NCBI RefSeq assembly: GCF_030272615.1
Contig: NC_081415.1
Coordinates: 509,303,373 to 509,363,372 of the forward strand
Length of the DNA stretch: 60,000 bases
From: Cryptomeria japonica
Taxonomy: Eukaryota; Streptophyta; Pinopsida; Cupressales; Cupressaceae
Reading direction: 5' to 3'
The position numbers were made by a program, and so were the translations under genes. How positions within the stretch are numbered: position 1 is the first letter of the stretch; the number at the start of each line of letters is the position of its first letter. The notes under the pieces were generated by a model. That model searched no databases and was not told where the DNA came from. It saw nothing but the letters and a program-made list of their open reading frames with translations. This document shows positions 34,758-44,360 of this stretch, piece by piece.

Positions 34758-36147
34758 ATGGCTACAATTGCTTCACTAATTGATCTACCTCAGGATGAGA
34801 CCTGCTATGAGTTCTTGATAGACAACCTGTTGGTTCCTTCATATGAGATCACTCCTACTGAAATGATATGCGTTGTTGGTCCCGAATCCCAGTTATATGG
34901 TTCCATATTCACATATCTTCGCAACAATATCTTACCTCCTGATCTATCAAACAACCAACGCCGCACTTTCATTCGCCAATCCTCTCAATATGTCATTTTA
35001 GCTGATATCCTATACCGACGAGGTCTAGATGGCACTCTTCTTAGATGTTTAGAAAGCGACGAAGCTCAGATTGCGTTACGTGAAGTGCATGAAGGGATAT
35101 GTGGTCCACATGCTAGTGGTCCTACCTTGGCCAAGAAACTCATTAGGACTGGATATTACTGGCCCAATATGGAAAAAGACTCATATCAGTTTGTCAAGAA
35201 ATGTAAGCAATGTCAAATTCATGGAGACCTCATACATGCACCAGCACAAGAACTACAACCACTGGCGTCTCCTTGGCCCTTTTGTCAGTGGGGACTCGAT
35301 CTCATAGGCAAGATTCACCCTCCTTCTTCCAATGGTCATAAATTCATTATCACAGCCACAAAGTATTTCACAAAATGGATTGAAGTCGTGCCTCTCACAC
35401 AAGTCACTGGGAAACAAATTGCTACCTTCATCCTTAACTATATCATTTGCCGATATGGTATTCCTAAGTCCATTATTACTGATAACGGGCGTCCCTTCAA
35501 AAATCAGGATGTTCGTGAACTCTGTGACGGCTTCCATATCTCCCATCGTTTCTCCACACCATATTACCCCCAAGGTAATGGCCAAGCAGGCGTCTAATAA
35601 AACAATTCTTAAAATCCTCAAAAAGACAGTCGACGATGCTGGCCGTAACTGGCATATCCAACTCAATCCTGCACTTTGGGCCTACCGCACAAGTGTCCGT
35701 ACACCTACAGGAGCTACACCATATTCACTTGTCTACGGTACTGAAGCCATCTTGCCTATTGAGGTCAAGTTACCCTCTTTACGGGTCTCTTTGCAAAACA
35801 TTATCACTGATGAAGACTATAGGGTCTCTCGCTTACAAGAACTAGAACTGTTGGATGAACGGAGACAAACTGCTTTTAATCATCTCAAGGCTTACCAACA
35901 ACGAATGAGTCGTAGCTACAATCACAAGGTCAAGCCTCGCACATTTGAGGTAGGTGACTTGGTTCTCAGAGAAAACCCCAAAAATCAGCAAGACAAAGAG
36001 AAGAAGGGCAAATTTGAACCAAACTGGTTTGGTCCTTTCATCGTTACAGCAGTCTATGGATCTGGGGCCTATCAGCTCTCTACTACAGAAGGTGAACCTT
36101 TGGAGGATCCTATCAACAGCATGCACCTTCCCAGGTTCTACACATAG
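34758..36147 (+). pseudogene. E5 integrase (frameshifted)
   Basis: Zinc region: VHEGICGPHASGPTLAKKL and CKQCQIHGDLIH. Catalytic core: first Asp in WGLDLIGKIHPP, second in SIITDNGRPFKNQD. A two-base deletion near 35588 falls where the catalytic Glu should be (family NGQAEV), so that residue is lost and the frame moves. The C-terminal half continues in the next frame (WAYRTSVRTPTGATPYSLVY, ENPKNQQDKEKKGKFEPNWF) and ends at the stop 36145-36147. Confidence 0.92.
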
Positions 36148-37838
36148 CTCGTCGGAATATCCTAATTCAAAAATACAAAAAAAAATTATAAAACAAAAAA
36201 ATCGTTACTTGGTGAAAACCTGGCAAACAGGCGCCTTGTGACACAAAAAACATTGAAAAATCAAAAAAAGTAAAGAGAAATAATTTCGTCCAACGGTGAA
36301 AACCACTTTGGTGGTGCCCTGGGCAAGTACCATGGTGAAAAATGGGTCACCAGCGCCATGCGTAGAGACATTGCTCCTCCCTCCTTCAGGATTCACTTTC
36401 ATCCTTTCACTTTGCACACACTCACAACCTATTCATCCATAATAAACTCACCCATTCCCATCATGGCTTGTTATTGATCTAACCAAGATTGGTTAGCCAT
36501 TCATACTAACCATCCCTTTTCGCCTCCCTTTCCATCCATAATAAATCAGATCCTATCTGTGGCTAAGGCAAAATCCTACGTCTAGTGATGGGTGTGGAAC
36601 TGAGAACATCACATGTTTCGAGGAGTACAGTTTCTTCCAGCTTTCTCTAGTCTATTCATGCACAATCCGCAATAAAGCAACATCTGCATCACAGATCTGC
36701 AATAAAGTTTCATCTTCTTCGCAATAAAGTATCAGTTTCATGGATTCAGTCAGTTTCAGATGAGACACAGCAGCAACAATGGGCTTCAACAAAATCAAAT
36801 CTTTCAACAGACTCAGACAACATTATGGTTCAGTACTATCTATCCTTTTTGTGAAAGTAAACATTGTGACCACAATCAAACATGACTTATACAAGTGACA
36901 AGAGACACTAAACTTGAGGACTACAGTGGATGTTGGTGTCGAGTCTTGGTTTTCTTTTGATTTTATCTTTTTTTTTGGTGACATGTCTTTTAGCTTTTCC
37001 GGGATGTCTTTGACTAGAGATTCTATCTCCAGGATGTCTTTGACTAGAAAGGCGAGGATGGGGTATCGTCACCTATTTGTATTTTCTGTCTGTGGATTGT
37101 CTCTTAGTAATGCTATGACTTGTCCAAGGATATGAGGACACCGTGAGTCTAGTGTGAACTGGGGCATTCCTTGTTTGTGACTGTCTTATCTCCATGCAAA
37201 CAGGTACAATGACTTTCTAGGTCGAACATATGCCTCGATTGTCATAACCTACTTGCCATAATAAAGCTCAATGATGATAACGCATAAGAAGCTCTTTCAC
37301 TTTCATATCTTCTGTCTTCCATCCCCCTTTCTTGGTTGACTTCCATCGTCCTTCTTGAGTCCACGTAGCCTGCTATCACATGACTGAGTATAATGACACA
37401 CCAAAAACATTTGCATTTCATGTAGTTGCACCTGCATTACCACATATAAGCATCTCATACATACGTCTAGATATCACAATTGCATCACATCCTGCACACA
37501 ACACTTGTTAGCATAATTTACATTTGCATTATCATATTCATCGGCATTACATATATTCACATTTGCATCATGCATCACATATAAAACATAAAAGAACAAA
37601 AATATTGCATTGCATCATATGCATATTTGCATCCATCACATAAAACATACATCATAGAAACATACATCACATAAGGTACACATGCATATAGCTGCCGCAA
37701 AAATGAATCATCTCTCATATATATAATCAAAATGTGTCATGAAACAATGATGTCAAAAATCATATGGCTACAAAATCACCCGCAGGTGTCTACAATACAA
37801 AAATGGTACAAATACTGATACAAGGGAGCCCTCTATGG
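36148..37838 (+). other. E5 region between pol and the antisense PMD gene
   Basis: The 1.7 kb has no supported ORF. It holds three GGTGAAAAC phrases (36205-36345), CAATAAAG repeats (36665-36735), a repeated GGATGTCTTTGACTAG phrase (37001-37050) and a CAT/ACAT-rich tract (37390-37740). It is alignable with E4 23266-24963 throughout. It would be the 3' flank of the antisense PMD gene. Confidence 0.65.
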
Positions 37839-39782
37839 CTATGATGAACTCCCTCCCTCGGAGCCGCCTGGCCTCGACGGAGTCTGAGCTCTAGAAGGAC
37901 CCGCTCCAGGATCACCCTGCCTGTCTGGTAGTGGTGGAGGACCCATGACCCCACCACTAGATGCCTACCTCCTCCGGCTCCCTCCCATAGCCGTCACTGT
38001 CCGCGATGGTCTATGGAAGCTCCTCGCCCGCTGATCCGCTGGCACTGCACCATAGTACAGGTCCCTCCAGTAGCCTATCTCCTCTCTGGCTCGCAAGACA
38101 TATGTGTAGCCTGCCCCTGCGTCCTCTGTCGCCTGTCTCCCCGCCCTCAAAGCTATCTCGGCCTCCGTATAACGCTGGATAGCCTGGTCTTTCTCCCGCT
38201 CAGTATCTCTGAGCCTGATCCTGAGCCAATCCCTCTCCCTCTCCAACTCCTGGATCTCGTCTGCCTGGCCCTGGCAGATCTCCCTCAGCTCCAGTAGCTC
38301 ATCCTCCTTAGGATCCCCACCCTCAGCCTCTACCTGTGGCTCTCCCTCTGCGGGTGCCTGCCCCTGTATCTGCCCCTGTACCTGTCTCTGTGCATGCCTA
38401 GGCACCTGCACCTGTCCCTGCACCTGTCCCTGTCTCGGTCCCTGTGCTCTAGGACCCTGTGCTGCTGGTACCTGCAGGGGCACTCCACCGCGACCCCTCA
38501 CCACCTGGGCCTGTCCCTCCTGTCCACCCTCCCTCCAAGGTGCCACCCTCCTCTCCCCAACTACTCCCCTCCACCACCGTCGGCCTCTACCCCCATCACC
38601 CCCACCATCATCATCGTCATCTCCTCCTCCATCTCCATCCAGTAGCTCCCCTGGATCTATCAGTCAAGGGAATGGATGCTCTACCCAGTAAGCTGTGTAC
38701 TCTACATCCATACCTGCATCCTCAATCTTAGGCCACATGTCCCAGGGAAGGGGTATCATCTCTGCTAGCTGTGTAACTGCCTGATCATACGACAATAATG
38801 GCTCGAACTGCGCCTGATCCCTCACTGTACGGGCATACATACCCGAGCCTCGTGGCATCCTCTGGATCCTGCCAAACTGTCTGCCAACCCTATCCACAAG
38901 CTATCTCTCCAGTATGTAAGGCGTCCACCCAATTAGATATCTGCTCCTGAATGTATACGGCAGCTCCACTGCGTCATCCTCCCACTCCTCGCACCCCAGG
39001 TACGGCCTCCAGATGACCATATCAATGTCATCTATCACACGCCTCCAGTGCTCTAACCTGCCAGTCCGAGGCTGTGAAGTGATCATATCGTATAAATGAA
39101 CAAAACTCCGTCCATGACCCCTGCCTCTGAAGTGTATCGGTCGTGTGATAGGCAGATGCTCATATGCCCAAACCTGCAGTAGTGTCACTCCACAACCCAG
39201 TCCCACTAATCCATGGTAGACGAACTGATGAAGCTCATAATACAGATGTGCCAGGACACATGGACCCCATGCATATCTAGTGTGCTCAGTCACCAATGTC
39301 TCCAGTGCTCCTCCCCAGCCAACTGCCAACCCCCGTGTAGCCCTGTCTGGACACAAGAACCCACTGATAACTCCTCCAATCACAGCTGGCAAAGCTAACC
39401 CTGTCGCGGTCATGGTATCCCATGCCACATGCCCTGCTCTCATCTCTAGCCCGGGATCCTGGAACACCCATCTCAGTGCCTCTCTGTCTCCATCTCGATC
39501 GTATGGGATCAGCTCTCCATCGATCGGTATATGCAATATCCTGTAAACATCCTCGAGGGTCACTGTTATCTCCCCCATCGGCAAATGAAAAGTGCAAGTC
39601 TCGGAGTGCCATCTCTCCGCCAGCGCAGTCAGCAAACCCATGTTTGCCCGAAACTCAGGCACATATAATACATGTCTCAATCCCATCTCCTCAATGGCAG
39701 CTCTATCCTGAAACGACAACTCTGGTCGCAATCTCTGTGTGGACGGGAACCTCTCCCGTGACTCTAGCATAGGCAGATACTC
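37839..39782 (-). pseudogene. E5 plant mobile domain (PMD) gene, exon 2, antisense to the element
   Basis: On the minus strand, exon 2 begins after a strong acceptor (TTTGTTTGACTGCAG) and stays in one frame for 648 codons to a TAG at 37839-37841. Three in-frame stops interrupt it: TAG 38901-38903, TGA 38664-38666 and TAG 37965-37967. Residues before the first stop match the PMD family (MAIN/MAIL1-like and transposon-borne relatives): FHLPMGEITVTLEDVYRIL, HIPIDGE, WGPCVLAHLYYEL. After it come QFGRIQRMPRG, an Asp/Gly-rich linker, a Gln/Pro repeat tract (QVQGQVQVP) and a coiled coil (ELREICQGQADEIQELERE). GC content is much higher than the rest of E5. No gag or pol function is implied; PMD proteins of host origin act in gene silencing and genome stability. 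Confidence 0.88.
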
Positions 39783-39819
39783 CTGCAGTCAAACAAATCA
39801 ATCATGTCAGTCATGGTGG

Positions 39820-40095
39820 CATTCACTGTTCATCACAAAATGTTACTTGCTATCTAAATGCATATGGTTATCTATCCTAGTGACACTCACTGTTCATCAC
39901 AAAGTGTTGCTATCTATCTTAGTAGTGCTCCCTGTTCATCACAAAGTACTACGTGTGTGACATTCCCTGTTCATCACAAAGTGTTACTCACATTTAGCAC
40001 TCCCTATTCATCACAAAGTGCTCCTCATCCTTTGGGTACTCCCTGTTCATCACAAAGTACTCTATCTTGGTGCTCCCTGTTCATCACAAAGTGCC
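39820..40095 (+). repeat. TTCATCACAAAGTG minisatellite in the PMD intron
   Basis: Eight clear units with the core CTCCCTGTTCATCACAAAGT, spaced 30-50 bp: near 39828, 39890, 39930, 39968, 40006, 40043 and 40077, with variants such as AAAATG and AAAGTAC. A related phrase, TTCATCACAGAACTG, follows at 40170 and also occurs in E4 (25066). Confidence 0.8.
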
Positions 40096-40204
40096 TTGAT
40101 TTATCCTAGTCTTCCTCGAGGACCTGCTTGAGTGTATCCTCTCAGCAGCTTATCCAATCGACAGCGTATGTTCATCACAGAACTGCCGATTTGACCTAGA
40201 AGAC

Positions 40205-40480
40205 CAAAACCATGCATTTTCAAACATAAACGCACTTTAAACTCACAAATGCGCCTATTGACTGCACATGCGCGCCTACAAAACACAAACGCGCCTTCTG
40301 AACATAAACGTGCCTACATTATGCACAGACGCGACTTTGGAACATAAACGCCCCTACAGGACATAAACGTGCCCGCATCAAGCACAAACGCGGTTCCAGA
40401 CGCAGACGCGCCTGGCACCGACACAGACGCGCCTGGCGGACATAGACGCACCTGGCACCGACACAGACGCGGTTGCACGT
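40205..40480 (-). repeat. E5 3' array, reverse complement of the leader units
   Basis: About 13 units at about 20 bp. The best are ACAGACGCGCCTGGCACCG and ACACAGACGCG, which on the minus strand read CGCGTCTGTGT, the exact core of leader arrays 1 and 2. The variants ATAAACGTGCC and ATAAACGCCCC are decayed forms. Confidence 0.88.
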
Positions 40481-40589
40481 TTTTGCATTTTTTTGTGCCC
40501 TATTCCTAAGCGCATTTATTGCTAACCTACCATGCATTAATGACAAAATTGAAATGCATCAAAGTACGAGGAGGTTTGGTGGTACTTAC

Positions 40590-40655
40590 CGGCTCTCCTG
40601 CCTCTGTTGGCCTCTGAAATCGGCGAACATGGTGGAATCTATGTACGAAGGCCAT
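40590..40655 (-). CDS. E5 antisense PMD gene, exon 1 (22 codons)
   Basis: The minus-strand ATG at 40655-40653 opens 22 codons that end CCG exactly at a consensus donor (GTAAGTAC) and join exon 2 in phase 0 (GAG TAT CTG CCT). The E4 copy (41780-41845) has the same length, the same start and donor, and mostly conservative replacements: both contain HVRRFQRP and AGEP. This pattern supports translation in the ancestor. As exon 2 has three stops, this copy as a whole is a pseudogene. A start at the exon 2 ATG (39770) is an alternative. Confidence 0.72.
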
Positions 40656-40954
40656 TGCTGCTAACTGCTCCTGCTCTTTTCTCACTCTGCACTGTGATCT
40701 CGTGAGGGTGTAGATGACAATGAGGATGTCTTTTGCCCGTGGTCTATCTTATAGCCTACCCTATCCCTCGCCTTCATTTTCCCGAGTCAGTCTTCATTAT
40801 CCCGTGACTCTGTCACTTTATCTGATCTAGCCATTCTAGCCTTTCTTTCTTATCGAGAGATTGTCTGCAATCTTTTCAGACATTTTCATCCAATCTCTCG
40901 AGGGGGCATATCATTCCCATTCTGGGGCAACTCTATATTAGTTCATCTTATCTT

Positions 40955-40990
40955 CTTTGAAACAACGCGACAAGCCGCATTGTCTCAAAG
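40955..40990 (+). promoter_or_regulatory. Conserved hairpin directly before the E5 polypurine tract
   Basis: CTTTGA pairs with TCAAAG, ACAA with TTGT and GCG with CGC around a short ACAAGC loop. E4 keeps the structure with a G-C to A-T pair change at the matching positions (42169 and 42176). Its place next to the plus-strand primer suggests a role in RNA processing or plus-strand priming; this is inference. Confidence 0.6.
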
Positions 40991-41000
40991 AGGGGCAAAA
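40987..41000 (+). other. E5 polypurine tract
   Basis: AAAGAGGGGCAAAA abuts the 3' LTR start TGTAGACACC. The same tract is at 42187-42200 in E4. Confidence 0.85.
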
Positions 41001-41774
41001 TGTAGACACCTAAAATTGTCATGTCTAATTAAATAAATATTTTATTTATTTAATTATCTAAGCCTAATTCTTCTATTAATTAAATAAATCTTTATTTATT
41101 TAATTAATTCATTTATCCTCTTCTAGCCTTATTTCTCATTTAAATAAATACATTTATTTATTTAAATTATCCTTTTCCTAAATTAAATAAATATTTTTAT
41201 TTATTTAATTATCCTACTTCCTCTATTAATTAAATAAATCTTTATTTATTTAATTAATTCATTAACCTTTTCTACACATGACACATGTCATTCATCTCTT
41301 AATTCATACACTACCTACCCCTTTCATTATTTTATTATTTCTTATACCTACCCTCTAATCTTAGCCGACCTTTTACACCTCTCAATCTCATCCCTCCATT
41401 TCATATTGTGTCTTCTATTTAAGGAGATGCTTCCTTCATTATCAAACCCTAATCAAGCACCCTAACTATTTGATCAATTTGCTACACTAAGATCCTACTT
41501 GCAACCACATTCCGTTCTTTGTTGAGCTCTTGTGCATATAAAATCTGAGAGCAAATATATCATGCAAGATCAATGGAGATAGGAAGAATGGAGATCAAAA
41601 TCCTATTGGACATGTGATGGTATAATCTTTGTGATTTCATTTGATTTGCATTGTCTTAGGTAATCTTCATATGTTATGGTGGATCTTTGTTGATTGTTAG
41701 GCTAGGGTTTGGTGGTTGAATCCATTTAGTCTTTCAATATTTGTTATTATTGTTATCCATTTTCACCATAAACA
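41001..41774 (+). mobile_element. E5 3' LTR
   Basis: 774 bp. It differs from the 5' LTR by a 3-bp loss (CCGACCTTTTACACC against CCGACCTCCTTTTACACC) and about four substitutions. Confidence 0.97.
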
Positions 41775-41779
41775 CTTAC
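41775..41779. repeat. E5 target-site duplication CTTAC (right)
   Basis: Exact copy of 25471-25475. Confidence 0.97.
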
Positions 41780-41845
41780 CGGCTCTCCTGCATCTGCTGG
41801 CCTCTGAAATCGGCGAACGTGATCTAATCTGTGAACCAATGCCAT
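41780..41845 (-). pseudogene. E4 antisense PMD exon 1, orphaned
   Basis: The minus-strand ATG at 41845-41843 gives 22 codons ending CCG at the position where the donor GTAAG (now the E5 target duplication) begins. It is homologous to E5 exon 1 with about six codon differences and no indel. Exon 2 is deleted from E4 and E5 lies in the donor, so this exon can no longer be spliced to a PMD reading frame. Confidence 0.72.
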
Positions 41846-42200
41846 TGCTGCTGACTACTGCTGCTCTATTCTCTCTCTGCACTCTGATCTCTTGGATGTG
41901 TGGATGACAATGAGGATGTATGCCCCTCATGGTCTATCTTATCGACTGCCCTAGTCCTAGCCCTAGCCCACGTTCCTCGAGTCAGTCTTCTTTATCCCGT
42001 GACTCTGTCACTTTATTCTATCCGGTCAGTCCATTCTATCCCGTCTTTCTTATCGAGAGATTGTCTGCGATCTTTTCAGACATTTTCATCCAATCTCTCG
42101 AGGGGGCATATCATTCCCATCTTGGGGCAACTTTGTATTAGTTCATACTATCTTCTTTGAAACAACGCAACAAGCTGCATTGTCTCAAAGAGGGGCAAAA
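41846..42200 (+). other. E4 3' end with hairpins and polypurine tract
   Basis: Matches E5 40656-41000. The inverted repeat CGAGAGATTG/CAATCTCTCG is at 42054-42063 and 42091-42100. The hairpin before the purine tract spans 42155-42190, with GCA and TGC arms where E5 has GCG and CGC. The polypurine tract is 42187-42200. Confidence 0.65.
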
Positions 42201-42980
42201 TGTAGACACCTAAAATTGTCATGTCTAATTAAATAAATATTTTATTTAATTAATTATTTTAGCCTAATTCTTCTATTAATTAAATAAATCTTTATTTATT
42301 TAATTAATTCATTTATCCTCTTCTAGCCTTATTTCTCATTTAAATAAATACTTTTATTTATTTAAATTATCCTTTTTCTAAATTAAATAAATACTCTTAT
42401 TTATTTAATTATCCCACTTCTTCTATTAATTAAATAAATCTTTATTTATTTAATTAATTCATTAGCCTTTTCTACCCATGACACATGTCATTTATCTCTT
42501 AATTCCTACACTACCTACCCTTTCATTATTTTATTATTTTCTTTACCTACCCTCTAATCATAGCCGACCTCCTTTTACACCTCTCAATCTTATCCCTCCA
42601 TTTCTTATAGTGTCTTCTATAGAAGGAGATACTTCCTTCATTATCAAACCCTGGGTGGACTACTTGACTACACTACGCTTTTGAACTTGCATATGCAATC
42701 AATCCTACTTGCAAGCACATTCTGTTCTTTGTTGAGCTCTTGTGCACATAAAATCTGAGAGCAAATATATCAAGCAAGATCAATGGAGATAGGAAGAATG
42801 GAGATCAAAACCCTATTGGACATGTGATGGTATAATCTTTGTGATTTCATTTGATTTGTATTGTCTTAGGTAATCTTCATATGTTATGGTGGATCTTTGT
42901 TGTTGTTAGGCTAGGGTTTTGTGGTTGAATCCATTTAGTCTTTCAATATTATATTGTTGTATCCATTTTCACCATAAACA
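42201..42980 (+). mobile_element. E4 3' LTR
   Basis: 780 bp, collinear with 12687-13466. Differences by eye include TTTAATTAATT for TTTATTTAATT in the first palindrome and TATAGAAGG for TATATAAGG at the TATA box. Confidence 0.96.
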
Positions 42981-42985
42981 CTTAT
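42981..42985. repeat. E4 target-site duplication CTTAT (right)
   Basis: Exact copy of 12682-12686. Confidence 0.97.
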
Positions 42986-44336
42986 ATTTGCATTCAGATG
43001 AAATAGGTTACCTTTGGTCTGCATGTCGCTGGCCACCAATTCACCATCTTTTCCTTTGATTCTACAAACTCCATTCTTGAATTCTAGAGTGAGGCCACTG
43101 TCATTCACCTGGGCAACACTCAGAAGGTTGTGTCTGAGACCATCAACCCAGTACACATTGTCAGCACTACTCTTTCCATTCAGAGAGATGGACCCTCTGC
43201 CTTTGACCATGCATGGTGCATCATTACCAAAGTGAACCACACCACCATCATACTCCTCCAAGGATAGAAACTTGCTCTGGTCACCAGTCATATGGTGAGA
43301 ACAGCCACTGTCAATGATCCACTCATTGGAATTATCAAACTGGGAGACAAGAGCCTTCTTGTCTGACACATCTTCTTTGACAACAACAAACACAATATCT
43401 TCATTTTCTTCATCCTCTGATTCTTCATCTGTGACACCTTCATCAACTGCCACAAAATAGTTTCTCTGGTTTCCTCCTTTGAATTTCTCGAACCTTTCCG
43501 GTTTGTCCTTGTTGTCACCATTAGGACAGTTTACAACAATATGTCCTATCCGGTTACAAGAAAAGCATTTCAAAGGTAGCTTACCTTTGTATTTACCGGT
43601 TCCCTTAGGAAGTTTCCTGGCAAGGAGAGCTTCAAATGCCATCAAAATCTCCTCATCATCCATTTCTCTGCTCTATCTTGGTTCACCACTAGTGCTAGCT
43701 TCTTTTCCTTTTCTGGATGGTATAGCAAAAGCTTTAAAAGCTGATTCGGTCTTTTGAACACTGCCATCAAAACTATTTAGCTCATAGGCTGTCAACTTTT
43801 CTATGATGGATTCCAAGGATACCTTAGTCTTGTCTATAACCCTTATTGCATAGACCAGCAATAGGGATCTTAGGACTTTGCTTACCACAGTGGAATCTTT
43901 TATTTTACCACCTGCACTCTTGATATCTCCAACAACGGTTTTGATTCTTCAACCATCTGCATATCTTCAAACTTCCCTCTCAGGCTTTCTTCCTTAGCCT
44001 GTTTTACATGTTCATCACCGCCATAGATATTTTCAAGAGCATCCCATACCTCTTTGGGATTTACCTTGTTCTAAACATCAATAAACTCAATGTCAGATAA
44101 ACTACTAATTAGGGCTTCCATGACTTGCCCATTTTCTTGTATCTCTCTCTTTTGGTCATCGGTGAGAGTACCGGTAGGGGCAACATATACATTCTCAACA
44201 TAGCTCCAGTGTTGAGCACCCATGCTTCTGATGAATATCTTCATCCTGTCTTTCCATATACTGAAATTTTCCCTGTTAAACTTTGGACCTTCCCTCTTCA
44301 TCATTTGACTGGGATCTTTACCTCAAGCAGTTAAGC
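42986..44336 (-). pseudogene. gag: E3 gag and protease (broken)
   Basis: Minus strand from about 44304: a copia-type gag (KFNRENFSIWKDRMKIFI, VWDALENIYGG) with a stop near 44071 and frameshifts around 43900-44000. It continues through SIIEKLTAYELNSFDG to a stop near 43673, then a zinc knuckle CFSCNRIGHIVVNC (CX2CX4HX4C) near 43570. The protease is EWIIDSGCSHHMTGD near 43300, with an intact DSG. It continues to NLFHLNANI at the E4 insertion point, after which integrase resumes at 12686. Gag packages the RNA; the protease matures the polyprotein. Confidence 0.87.
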
Positions 44337-44360
44337 TTATAACACAGAGGACCTGGAGGA

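Larger units (their letters stand above)
39783..40589 (-). other. Intron of the E5 antisense PMD gene
   Basis: The minus strand has the donor GAGCCG/GTAAGTAC at 40589 and the acceptor TTTGACTGCAG/GAG at 39783. The length is 807 bp and the phase is 0. It carries two repeat fields: TTCATCACAAAGTG units near the acceptor and the GCGTCTGTG array near the donor. Because the gene is antisense, element genomic RNA would not have this intron removed. Confidence 0.8.
40656..41000 (+). other. E5 3' end: probable PMD promoter side, hairpins, polypurine tract
   Basis: The sequence is upstream of the antisense PMD gene and just before the 3' LTR. It contains a 10-bp inverted repeat (CGAGAGATTG at 40854-40863, CAATCTCTCG at 40891-40900), a second hairpin at 40955-40990 and the purine tract. 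No clear antisense TATA box was identified; the antisense promoter could lie here or in the LTR. Confidence 0.55.
25476..41774 (+). mobile_element. E5: inner, youngest Tat-like element with an antisense PMD gene
   Basis: 5' LTR 25476-26252 (777 bp) and 3' LTR 41001-41774 (774 bp) differ by about four substitutions and one 3-bp indel by eye (near 0.5%). The flanks are exact CTTAC. The internal order is primer-binding site, leader with two repeat arrays, polyprotein gag-PR-G-patch-RT-RH-second RH-INT (28630-36147), 3' region, antisense PMD gene (exon 2 at 37839-39782, exon 1 at 40590-40655), hairpin and polypurine tract. All coding units carry stops or frameshifts. Confidence 0.96.
12687..42980 (+). 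mobile_element. E4: outer Tat-like Ty3/gypsy element, split by E5
   Basis: 5' LTR 12687-13466 and 3' LTR 42201-42980, both 780 bp with about eight substitutions by eye (near 1%), flanked by exact CTTAT. The internal region has a primer-binding site, a 2.26-kb leader, a gag-PR-RT-RH-second RH-INT polyprotein (15725-23265) and a long 3' region. E5, of the same family, is inserted in the 3' region with a CTTAC duplication. A second RNase H after the first one places it in the Tat group. It differs from E5 by indels and roughly ten percent of bases in places. Confidence 0.93.

Noticed and set aside
38394-38731. Overlapping plus-strand ORFs rich in Leu, Ser, Pro and His
   Set aside because: They are the opposite strand of the Gly/Asp/Gln-rich PMD tail, a GC-rich low-complexity region that is open by composition.
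39213-39960. Plus-strand ORFs over the PMD gene
   Set aside because: Shadow frames of PMD exon 2 and of the TTCATCACAAAGTG repeat.
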